Source: Hyphomicrobium facile
GTDB lineage: Bacteria; Pseudomonadota; Alphaproteobacteria; Rhizobiales; Hyphomicrobiaceae
NCBI RefSeq assembly: GCF_900116175.1
Contig: NZ_FPCH01000001.1
Span: 1,398,006-1,462,005, forward strand
Direction: 5' to 3'
DNA: 64,000 nucleotides
Part shown: piece after piece, positions 34,182-42,800 of the stretch
Position numbering within the stretch: the first letter of the stretch is position 1
Layout: the number at the start of each line of letters is the position of its first letter
Translations under genes and position numbers: made by a program
Notes under the pieces: generated by a model
What the model was told of the DNA's origin: nothing
Seen by the model: the letters and a program-made list of their open reading frames with translations, nothing else
The model's database searches: none

Positions 34182-36092
34182 TCAGTCGCGCAGCGACGTT
34201 TGGCGCGCTGCCTTCTTATCGATCGTCGCGCGCAACGTGCTGGCGAGCTGTTTCTGCGTGTATGGCTTGCGCAGAATTGGCCAGAAAGTGTCGGCTTCGC
34301 TCTTGACGGCCGCATCGTCGGAGAATCCCGTTGTCAAAATGACCGGGAGGTCCGGCAAGCGGGCAGAGATCCAGGTTGCGAGTTCAATACCGGTCATGCC
34401 GCCCGGCATCACGATATCGGTGAATACGGCGCTGACCTGTTGTCCGCTTTCGAGCGCCGCCTTTGCCTCGACGCCGCTCGCACACTCGACCGTATCATAA
34501 CCCAGCCGCTTGAGCCGGTTGACGGTCAACTGGCGAACGTCCCGGTTGTCCTCGACGACCAAGATGCACTCGCCGTTCGCATGCGGTTCCGTGGCGAGAG
34601 ACAAGGTTTCGTCGTGCTGCGCGGCCTCTTCGTCGCAACGGGGCAGGTACATATTTACGGTCGTGCCGACGCCTGGCTCGCTGTTGATCGTGATATTGCC
34701 GTTCGACTGCTTGATGAAGCCATAGATCGTACTGAGGCCGAGGCCCGTGCCGCGTCCTACAGGCTTGGTCGTGAAGAAGGGTTCGAACACGCGGCTCAAA
34801 ACATCGTTGCTCATCCCAATACCGTTGTCGGAAACGGAAATGCGCACATAATCTCCGGCTTTGAGCGAATCCTCGAGGCCGGTCTCTCCTTCTTCGAGAA
34901 CGACATTGTCTGTTCGGACTGCCAGGGTGCCGCCTTCCGGCATCGCATCGCGTGCGTTGATGGCGAGGTTCAAGACCGCCGCTTCGACCTCTCCGGCGTC
35001 GGCGCGGACGAGCCATAAAGGCGACGCAAGTTGGATGCGAAGGTCGATCATGTCGCCGAGCGTGCGACGGAGCAGTTCCGCCATGGTGCGCACTTGATCG
35101 TTCAAGTTGATGACTGCGGGCGCGAGATGGCGCCGGCGTGCAAAGGTTAAGAGGCGTTTCGTCAGCCGCGCGCCAGAATCTGCCGCTCGTGCTGCCCGAT
35201 CAAGAAGATCTCGATCCTGCTCGCGCAAAGGCTGCTCTTCGAGAAGCTCCAGGTTGCCCGAGATGATCGTCAGCAGGTTGTTGAAGTCGTGAGCGATGCC
35301 GCCGGTGAGCTGTCCGATGGCTTCAAGACGTTGCGATTTGACTGCTGCTTCTTTGTTTTTGAGCGTTTCAGTGACGTCGCGAAAGACGCTCACCCGGACA
35401 CTCGGCCTCGCGTGTTGATCGACGACCTGCGTGATGATCCCTTCGGCCGGAAAACTGCTTCCGTCCTTCCGGCGTAACATCACGGAGAGAATGACGTCCG
35501 GCGCTCGCTCGATCGATCGTGAAATATCGAATTCAATCTGAGGAAGGCTCTCGGGATTTCCGAACAAATTCGCCCATGCCATGCCGGTGGCTTCGGCCAC
35601 GTCATACCCGAATATTTTCGTTGCGGCGGGGTTGAAGAGAAGGATTTTGCCGTCGGGGGACGAGATGACGAGAGCTTCGGGGACGTGCTCGAAAACCGTC
35701 TCGAACAGAAGTGACTGACGATCCACCTCATCCTGCAACTTCGCGCGGTCGCTGAGATCGTTGATGATGCCGGAGAAGAAGCGCCGGCCGTCGACCATGA
35801 ATTCGCTGACGGCCAAGTGAATCGGGAAGATGCTGCCATTCTTCCGTTGGCCTTGGACTTCGCGGCCGATGCCGATGATGCGCTTCTCGCCTGTCTTGAC
35901 ATGGCGGCCGATATAATCGTCGTGCTCCGTGCGATAGGGCTCGGGCATCAGCATTTTAATATTTTGGTTGAGCATTTCGTCGGCACGGTACCCGAACATC
36001 ACTTCCGTCGCCGGATTGACGCTTCGGATGCGGCCGGTGTCGTCGATCGCCAGGATGGCGGAAACCGCGGAATCCAGAATCGCCTGGAGCAT
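34182..36092 (-). CDS. FixL-like haem-PAS hybrid histidine kinase
   Basis: A protein of 636 residues from the ATG at 36092, which has an AAGG site; the frame is open to 36293, with another ATG at 36182 lacking a site. PAS1 (~1-110) matches the oxygen-sensing PAS of FixL: EPYRTEHDDYIGR, then IIGIGR, with H57, R63 and R77 at the same spacing as haem His200, Arg206 and Arg220 of Bradyrhizobium FixL. PAS2 covers ~125-240. The dimerisation/phosphoacceptor site is GGIAHDFNNLL; ATPase motifs are LNLAINARDAM, DNGIGM and GTGLGLS. A receiver domain ends the protein (CILVVEDNRD, FTDIVMPGG). No membrane segment is seen. Probable soluble oxygen or NO sensor. Confidence 0.85.
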   Translation of the reverse strand: MLQAILDSAVSAILAIDDTGRIRSVNPATEVMFGYRADEMLNQNIKMLMPEPYRTEHDDYIGRHVKTGEKRIIGIGREVQGQRKNGSIFPIHLAVSEFMVDGRRFFSGIINDLSDRAKLQDEVDRQSLLFETVFEHVPEALVISSPDGKILLFNPAATKIFGYDVAEATGMAWANLFGNPESLPQIEFDISRSIERAPDVILSVMLRRKDGSSFPAEGIITQVVDQHARPSVRVSVFRDVTETLKNKEAAVKSQRLEAIGQLTGGIAHDFNNLLTIISGNLELLEEQPLREQDRDLLDRAARAADSGARLTKRLLTFARRRHLAPAVINLNDQVRTMAELLRRTLGDMIDLRIQLASPLWLVRADAGEVEAAVLNLAINARDAMPEGGTLAVRTDNVVLEEGETGLEDSLKAGDYVRISVSDNGIGMSNDVLSRVFEPFFTTKPVGRGTGLGLSTIYGFIKQSNGNITINSEPGVGTTVNMYLPRCDEEAAQHDETLSLATEPHANGECILVVEDNRDVRQLTVNRLKRLGYDTVECASGVEAKAALESGQQVSAVFTDIVMPGGMTGIELATWISARLPDLPVILTTGFSDDAAVKSEADTFWPILRKPYTQKQLASTLRATIDKKAARQTSLRD

Positions 36093-36210
36093 TGATGACC
36101 TTGAGATTATTGCTTGGCTCGTCTGCACCTTAATGCCTCGGCAATCGGCAATCCAGCTGACTACGCCGGATCGGAGCGTCATAAAATATTCGGCGTGAGG
36201 CGGCTCAGAA

Positions 36211-36224
36211 CTGATCTCGATCAA
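36211..36224. promoter_or_regulatory. Near-consensus FNR/FixK box
   Basis: CTGATCTCGATCAA matches the consensus TTGAT-N4-ATCAA at nine of ten defined positions. It lies between the divergent hybrid kinase (start 36092) and hemerythrin-like (start 36264) genes. A site centred here would place a class II start near 36176 for the kinase, which fits the ATG at 36092. Confidence 0.55.
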
Positions 36225-36263
36225 GGTCCGAAGGGCGCAAGGGCTCCAAAATGGCAGTCCGAA

Positions 36264-36815
36264 ATGGGAGCCTTTACGCCATTGGCCGAACAAACAGGAA
36301 CATCACAGTTCGACGACGACCATCCTGGGGCAAGGTTTCTTGCTGACCATGCCCTACAACTCGAAGTTTGCCGTGGGCTGCTTGCGCTCGCGGACGGACT
36401 GCCGAAAACAGCCGACCACAATCTCACTCAACGCCTCCTTGAAATATTCAACGCAGCTTGGCTGGGGCATGTCCGCTTTCAAGACGAAGTGATTTGCCCG
36501 CTTCTCAAACGCCGGCACGGAGGGGGGCAATGGGAATGTGCGGCACTATTTGATCGCCAGCACAGCGAAATCCGTTTCGCCAATGATGAACTCGTCGAGA
36601 CCCTTCGCGTCGCCGTATCCAGCGGGGCGGCAAGCGATACGTTGGCGTATCTTTTGCGGCATGTTTCGGAGCGCAGGCGGGATCACATCGAAGCTGAACA
36701 CGTTTTACTTCTGCCTGTCTTGCGTGAGGCCCTTGCTCCGATCGAACGCAAAACCTACCTCGAATGGGCTGCGGCCAATCCGTTGCCGTTCGCCGGGCTC
36801 GCACTGGACAGTTGA
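36264..36815 (+). CDS. Hemerythrin-like (HHE) protein
   Basis: A protein of 183 residues from the ATG at 36264; the frame is open upstream to 36114, but that part overlaps the promoter and kinase. It is all-helical with His/Glu groups in the hemerythrin order: ADHALQLEVC, HVRFQDEVICPLL, DRQHSEIRF and RRDHIEAEHVLLLPVLRE, which would hold a di-iron centre. Such proteins bind oxygen or take part in nitric-oxide or iron stress response. Divergent from a haem-PAS kinase across an FNR-type box, so control by low oxygen is likely. Confidence 0.8.
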   Translation: MGAFTPLAEQTGTSQFDDDHPGARFLADHALQLEVCRGLLALADGLPKTADHNLTQRLLEIFNAAWLGHVRFQDEVICPLLKRRHGGGQWECAALFDRQHSEIRFANDELVETLRVAVSSGAASDTLAYLLRHVSERRRDHIEAEHVLLLPVLREALAPIERKTYLEWAAANPLPFAGLALDS

Positions 36816-36851
36816 ATCCGGAAAATTTCAAAGCTTCAGGGAATTGCGGAA

Positions 36852-37301
36852 ATGAAACCGACACGCACCTGGATCCTTATAGCGGATGGCGCTCATGCGC
36901 GAATGGTCGAGGCCCTAGGCAAGGGACATGGCCTTCATGAAGTGGCGGGAACGGAAACCCGGCTGCATATTCCGCCGAGCCATCTTTTGGGAAAAGCCGA
37001 GCCGGGCCGGGTTCACGAATCCGTCGGGTATACGCGGCACGCCATTGAACCCAAAAGCGACCCGCATGATTCTCTGGAGGTTCAGTTCGCCGATCAACTT
37101 GCCGATCATCTTCGCCAGTACGTGGAGATCAACGCCTTCGACAGGCTCGTGATCGTGGCGCCACCAACAATGCTTGGCTATCTGCGAAAGCGCTTGGTGA
37201 CTGACGTCACCTCGAAGGTGATCGCCGAGGTAGACAAGGACCTGACGAAGGTTCCTAACGACGATGTCGCTTCGCACCTCGAGAATGTTGTTTACCTATA
37301 G
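36852..37301 (+). CDS. Host-attachment-family protein (PF10116-like)
   Basis: A protein of 149 residues. It begins TRTWILIADGAHARMVE and ends with LRKRLVTDVTSKVIAEVDKD followed by LTKVPNDDVASHL, the pattern of the family named for a protein required for attachment to host cells in Agrobacterium-like bacteria. The fold resembles release-factor eRF1 domain 1-type proteins; the true molecular function is not settled. It is 36 bases downstream of the hemerythrin-like gene and probably cotranscribed. A short hairpin with a T run follows at 37302-37319. Confidence 0.85.
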   Translation: MKPTRTWILIADGAHARMVEALGKGHGLHEVAGTETRLHIPPSHLLGKAEPGRVHESVGYTRHAIEPKSDPHDSLEVQFADQLADHLRQYVEINAFDRLVIVAPPTMLGYLRKRLVTDVTSKVIAEVDKDLTKVPNDDVASHLENVVYL

Positions 37302-37319
37302 GCGTGAGATACGCTTTTT
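37302..37319 (+). terminator. Short hairpin with T run
   Basis: GCGT-GAGAT-ACGC directly after the stop codon, followed by TTTTT. The stem is only four pairs, so strength is doubtful, but the position between convergent genes is right. Confidence 0.4.
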
Positions 37320-37358
37320 AAATGAGCGAAATCCTGCGCGGCAGCAGCCGCTTGGAGC

Positions 37359-37814
37359 TTAGCGCTGCTGAATGGATTCCAGGTAGTCTTTCAACTGGAT
37401 TACGGCTCGCCGGGAGAACGCGCCTCCGCGTTTGCCGCTACCGCCTTGGACGCTAAATACTTTGCCCCAGATCGGCATGTCACGCGTACCATGGGCGGTA
37501 ACATTGCCCCCGTAACGAATGGTTTCGACGATGCGTTCGGCTGGGAATTCTCCGCCGGAGCGTTTGCTGATCGTCGTCAAGTCGGAGGGCGCAACCTTGA
37601 GCACGTCGGCAATCGGCCCGTTTCCTTTCCCGTCCGCGCCGTGGCATTGCGCACAATGACCGGCAAACAAAAGTTGCCCTAAAGATGCTTCCGACGCCGC
37701 CGGTGTTTTCGCACCTACTGCCGTTACGAACGCCGTCGCGACGAGAATGGAAAGTGCGGCAATGATGATTCCTGCGTTGGCTCGCTTGGCTTTCGCGGGG
37801 GCGATGGCCGCCAT
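37359..37814 (-). CDS. Monohaem cytochrome c, membrane-anchored or exported
   Basis: A protein of 151 residues with an N-terminal hydrophobic segment (IIIAALSILVATAFVTAVGA) that is a signal peptide or an uncleaved anchor. The haem site is GHCAQCHGADGKGNGP, followed by APSDLT and the axial Met in RDMPIWGKVF. This is the cytochrome c class found as electron donor or as subunit of oxidases and nitrite reductases (NirC/CccA-like). GGAGA lies before the ATG. It is divergent from the cytochrome at 38065 across a 250-base promoter region. Confidence 0.88.
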   Translation of the reverse strand: MAAIAPAKAKRANAGIIIAALSILVATAFVTAVGAKTPAASEASLGQLLFAGHCAQCHGADGKGNGPIADVLKVAPSDLTTISKRSGGEFPAERIVETIRYGGNVTAHGTRDMPIWGKVFSVQGGSGKRGGAFSRRAVIQLKDYLESIQQR

Positions 37815-37985
37815 TGTTTTATCTCCGGCTGATTGGCCGCTGCAGGGCTTACCAAATGTTTGAACGCGCAGAGAAGAATGTTCGGGGCATGTACGCGATG
37901 AAGTGAATTCGATGGCACTGATTTTAGAATATGTGTTTCATTTGGCATTAAATTTGACGGAAGTTTCGGACATTGGCAATCTCGA

Positions 37986-37999
37986 TTGCGCCACGTCAA
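37986..37999. promoter_or_regulatory. Possible FNR/FixK half-conserved box
   Basis: TTGCGCCACGTCAA keeps the TTG-N8-CAA core of FNR/FixK sites but not the inner AT/AT pair. It lies 66 bases before the ATG of the cytochrome at 38065 and in the divergent promoter with the cytochrome at 37814; a -10-like ATAGGGC follows at 38021. Moderate support because the core is short. Confidence 0.3.
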
Positions 38000-38064
38000 T
38001 GGCAACTGATCCGCGTCGCGATAGGGCTTAGGTGACTTGAACCACAGGAGTTCACGACGTGCCT

Positions 38065-38502
38065 ATGTCCGATCAAACAATCAGCCGGCGCGTCAGGCCC
38101 ATCAAACATTACGCACCTGTTGCTGCCCGCCTATTGGCGATTGCCGCCGCGGCTTGTGCCGTTACGTCCCTGGCTAATGCTCAATCCAACGAGCAGGAGC
38201 CTGTCCAGGAGCCCGGCGCGATACAAGCGATACAAGCGAAGAAGCCAGATCCCGAGAACGGGCGCGCCGTTGCTCGTGCGCTGTGCACGAACTGCCATAT
38301 GATCGGAGATCAGCCTAACTCGGCTGTGAACGCTGACGTGCCGAGCTTTGTCGCGATTGCCAATATTCATGATCAATCAGCCGAGCGCATATCGAATTGG
38401 TTGCTCAATGCTCATGGGCCAATGCCAAACGTTCATCTGACGCGGAAGGAACTTGGCGACGTCGCCGCATATATAATGTCTCTGCGCCAACCCAAGCCGT
38501 AG
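38065..38502 (+). CDS. Small monohaem cytochrome c
   Basis: A protein of 145 residues from the ATG at 38065 (a GTG two codons upstream is the alternative). The signal peptide ends near SLANAQS; a spacer rich in Gln, Glu and Pro follows; the haem site is ALCTNCHMIGD, and the axial Met lies in GPMPNVHL. It closely parallels the cytochrome at 31303 in the C-terminal half and is probably a paralogue. Periplasmic electron carrier. Confidence 0.88.
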   Translation: MSDQTISRRVRPIKHYAPVAARLLAIAAAACAVTSLANAQSNEQEPVQEPGAIQAIQAKKPDPENGRAVARALCTNCHMIGDQPNSAVNADVPSFVAIANIHDQSAERISNWLLNAHGPMPNVHLTRKELGDVAAYIMSLRQPKP

Positions 38503-38599
38503 CTTTGTGGCGTTGAGACGTGATGCGCTGGGCACATCCGTCCATCTCATGCCAAGCACCAGGGTCGCGCAGGGTGGCAGGCGTACGCAGCGATTGCGT

Positions 38600-39409
38600 T
38601 CAATCACGCACGCTCCGATCAGCATTTTTCAACTTGTCGAAATTCTTGGCTTCATTGGCATTAATGAGGTGGCCGATCCGAGCGCTGTCGACGTCTGCGC
38701 CGTCGAAATTTGCGCCCCGAACATTTGCGTCAGTCAAATCGCTCGCGGCGAGCTCGGCTTTTCTCAAGTTGGCGTTTGTCAGATCAGCTCCCCGGAGCGA
38801 GGCGTACTCCATCATGACGCGAGCCATATTGGCGCCTTTGAACGATGACCCATCAAGATTGGCGCTCTTGAAGGCACCGCGCATAAGTCCCATCGATTGA
38901 TTTTTTTCGTCGGCTGACAGATTTGCTCCGTCGAACTTTGCACCCGTGACGCTGGCATTGCTGAAATCCGCCGCGACGTGGGCGTTCGAGAAATCGGCGC
39001 CGTCAAGCTTTGACCCACCGAACTGCGTGGCAAACAGGCTCGAACCTTTCAGCTTTGCTCCCGTCAGATTGGATTTCAGAGCCCAGGCCTGATCCAGTAC
39101 GACGCCTTCAAGGTTGGCGTCTTTGAAATTGACGTTGTTGATCCTCGCGGACTGCAACTTGGTCCGCCTGAGGTCCATGCCTGAGAGGTCAAGGCCGTTC
39201 AGGCTTTTACCGCTGAGATCAAGAACCTCTGCTCCCCGAAGTTTGGCCAGACCGGATTCGATATCCGCTCTCGTCATCTCAGATTTCGTGAAGGCGGGAG
39301 AGGAGGTATCGAGGCCGGTCATGTCTTGAGCGACCACAGCAGGCGGCAAGCTGGCCATCGTCAGGATTGCTGCGTAGCTCGCAGCGATGAATTTCAACAT
39401 CGGGACCAT
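38600..39409 (-). CDS. Exported pentapeptide-repeat protein
   Basis: A protein of 269 residues; starts at 39409 or 39400 both lead into a signal peptide (LKFIAASYAAILTMASL, cleavage after VVAQ). The body is built of A(D/N)LXX repeats: LRGAEVLDLSG, MDLRRTKLQS, ANLDGSSFKGANM, ASLRGADLTNANL, AELAASDLTDANV. These fold as a right-handed square beta-helix. The repeats run from ~70 to ~255 with one interruption near DEKNQSMGLM. Periplasmic role unknown; it is convergent with the cytochrome at 38065. Confidence 0.88.
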   Translation of the reverse strand: MVPMLKFIAASYAAILTMASLPPAVVAQDMTGLDTSSPAFTKSEMTRADIESGLAKLRGAEVLDLSGKSLNGLDLSGMDLRRTKLQSARINNVNFKDANLEGVVLDQAWALKSNLTGAKLKGSSLFATQFGGSKLDGADFSNAHVAADFSNASVTGAKFDGANLSADEKNQSMGLMRGAFKSANLDGSSFKGANMARVMMEYASLRGADLTNANLRKAELAASDLTDANVRGANFDGADVDSARIGHLINANEAKNFDKLKNADRSVRD

Positions 39410-39890
39410 CGGGGCAGCACCAGCGATCGAATGACCGCATCTCGGGTGCTGCACAGATATGTACGTATTCGACCCCGGCTCTTACAAGGGCGGCCTAAGG
39501 CCAAAAATTATCCATCGACAGAGGCCCAGAACGCGGGGCTCGAACGGCCGCTTTTCGGAGCTGTTGGCCGAGATGCGCTTGCCTCTGCAGTGAAATCCAC
39601 GCTTTGGCGCGTAGGCTACGTTTGAGTCCGGTGTAACTAAGTTGCAACGCTAAAAGACGTTCGCCGCATTATTTCGTATCTGGGAATTAGTCCTATATCT
39701 CCGGCCGTTGCCCTGCAGATATCAACAAACCGTTAAAAGCAGGTCAATCAGCGTGGGTCTTAGTAACAGGTAGCGACGAATGCGGAACTTGCACGTCTAA
39801 ATCCGCGACCGGCCGACGAGCCAACGGAACCACTCAAAAGCAATCAATCAACAATGGCCAGCCGGGGTCGTCCGGGTGGGGGGAAAAGTC
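39410..39890. other. 480-base region upstream of the autotransporter gene
   Basis: No convincing gene; the short open frames are not protein-like. It must contain the promoters of the divergent pentapeptide-repeat and autotransporter genes. A strong ribosome binding site (GGGGGGAAAAG) lies before the ATG at 39891. No operator motif was recognised. Confidence 0.5.
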
Positions 39891-42800
39891 ATGTCTGTGT
39901 CAAACCACGTTTTGAGGCGTCCTGCCGCGCAATTGATGCTTGCTTCCCTTGGGGCCGCGCTCTGCATGGGGGTGTCGCAGCAGGCGCTGGCCGCGTGCGC
40001 AGGATCGGTCGCTTCGCCGAATTCAAATGCGGTCACCGTGCTCTGTAACAATGCGGGCGGGGACCCTAACGCCAATTTGACCGTCAACGACAATACGACG
40101 TACGTGGACACCACGACAAAGGCGTCGGGCAGCAACGTGCTGCTGCAATTCGATGGGCACGGACGCGAGCTCATCAATAACGGCACTATCACAAACGACC
40201 GGATCATCAACGGTGGCTCGGGAAGAAATCACACCGCGGTCGTGATGGGCGCATCGACGATAAATGCTGGCAACGGCACGACGTTCGATAGCGTGACCGT
40301 CGGCGCGACGACGACGACGATCAAGCTCGGGCCGACGGTCAACGCGGGCTGGGTCAATCAATCGATCGTCTTGGGTTCCTACGATGGTGACGACTTTGCC
40401 CCCGGGCAAGCTTTCGTCATACAGTCGGTAGACACGGTCAATAATACGGTGACTGTCGTGGGTGTGGTCCCGTCAACCTATACCGGTGCCGGCGACCAGC
40501 GCTATTCCATCGTTTCGAACTACGGCGGCACGACGACCGTCAACGGCGTTGCCTACAACAACGTCATCATCAACTCGGGCACAATTTCGAGCAGCATCAA
40601 GGGCGCCGAGATCACCGCCAACCAGACCGGGGCGTCGCCGACAATCACCTCGGCGTCCAATACCGGTACGGTCAAAGGCGTGACGACGTCTGTTGCCGGA
40701 ACCTATCTCATTCAGAACAATGCGAGCGGAACGATCAAGGCGACGCACGACGGCATTGGCACGACGGCAGCCGTCGAAGCCGGCGGTCAGGTCACGAGCC
40801 TTACGATCGAGAACTCCGGCAAGATCATTGCCGAGCGCACGACGGCGCTAACGCTCGCCGCGGTATCAGCCACGGCGGCTCCGACGGCAACGGAGGCCAA
40901 TTGGCCCGGCTTCACCGCGCAGAACGTCGCGCTTGTCTCGGGCGTCTATTCGGAAGAAGAGGCGCAATCGATCACCGTCAACAACCGAGCTGGCGGCCTT
41001 ATTCAGGGCAAGGGCGACTACAGCGGCGCCCTCTATCTCCGCGCCGAAGAGCAGAGCATCACCAACTACGGCACCATCGAGCACCTATCGTCGTCAGGCG
41101 ATTATTCCAAGGGCTATGCGATTGCCTCGGTGTCCAATGGCGGCGAAATCCGCGAACTCGAATTCACCAACTACGGTACTGTCCACGGCGATATACTTTC
41201 CGTGAACGGCAACGCCCTGCGTTGGTATGCGCTGAGCACTTCGGGCATCGGATCCGTCGACAGTAGGCTGCTCATCAATAGCCATACCGGCCAGGCGAAC
41301 AGCGAGATCGAGAACAAGGCGTCCGGCACGATCATAGGTAACTTCTGGTATAGCAACGGCGAGCACGAGCTCGAGAACGAAGGCAAAATCGTCGGCAATA
41401 TCGACGTCGATCAGCGCGACACGACTTACGGCACCGTTTCGGGTTCCGTCGTGACGGTCCTCGCGGGTGACGACGATAACCCGGGGCCCTCGAACAATAC
41501 CAGTCAGGGCGCCGGTTTCACGATCCGCGGCGACAAGACGTTCGAGTTCGAGAACAGCGGCAGCTTCACCGGCAATCTCACGATCACGAACGCCACCAGC
41601 ACAATCACCAACGGCGTGTATGGTTCCCAGACGATCAATAAGACGGTTGCCAGCGACAACAGCATCGAAAACAGCGGCAAGTTTGATGGCAACATCACGA
41701 TCAAAGACGTTGCAGGCGCAAAGAACACCGTCACTCTCGTTGACGACGGTTTCGGCCGCAAGGACGATGGCTCGGTAAACACCGCAACGGGCAACATTAC
41801 CGCCACGACCGGCACGGGTAACAACATCCTCAATCTCGAGGGCACGGGCACGTTGCGTGGGGACGTATCGAAGTTCACTACCTTGAAACTTGCCGCAAGC
41901 GATGACGCAGGCGGCGGTGACGATGACGACGATGATGATGCACCGGCGGCGTCGGGCGGCCCGAACTGGACGTTAGCTTTCGGCAAGACGTTCGAGTTCC
42001 TGTCTGCTGCGAACATCGACGCGGGTACTCTCAACGTCGCCGGAACCCTGAAGACGCCGACAGCCAACATCGGCGAGGACGGCACGCTGAAGGGCACGGG
42101 CACGATCGAGGGCAACGTTCTCAACAAGGGCACGATCGATCTCGAAGACAACACGCTTCACGTCGTCGGTAACGTCACGCTCGACGACGACGCCAAGCTC
42201 GCCACGACGATCACGAATAGCGGCAACGGCATTCTCGCCATCACGGGACACCTGAACGCCGACGACGATGCGGCAGTTGTCGCGAACCTCGAACGCGTGG
42301 TCTGGTCGGGCGAGTCGTTCACGGTCGCCACCACAACAACCGGCATCACCGGACTTCCGGAGGTCGCAGAGACTGCCCTCATGCATTGGGACGCCAGCGT
42401 CGTCTCCAATAACCTGATCATCACCGCCGACGTGGTCGATGCCAACGAGATCGAAGGCATCTCCAAACCGGGGGCAAGCGCCATCAACGCTCTTCTTGGC
42501 TTCGATAGTGAGCTTGGCGTCGCGATGCTCGGCGTCGAGGACGAGGACGACGTAAGGAAAGCCGGCAATCAGCTTGCTCCTGAAACGAACTTCGCCACCC
42601 AGCAAGCGGCGATTGCTTTGAACAATGCGGTCGGACAGCACATCGATATGCGCCTCAATGCAGTTGGCGCCACCGGTGCAGCGCCGGTCGCATCCGGACC
42701 TTATGGGCTCGGGATGAAGCAGCCGTCGGACCCGAACCGTTCGAACCTCGGCGGTGGGCTCAAGGATGATGCCGACTTCGTTGCGCCGCGCAGTGCAGCG

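Noticed and set aside
41890..41960. Asp-codon run in the autotransporter as a DNA repeat expansion
   Set aside because: Codons are mixed GAC/GAT and in frame, so selection on the protein is the simpler reading.
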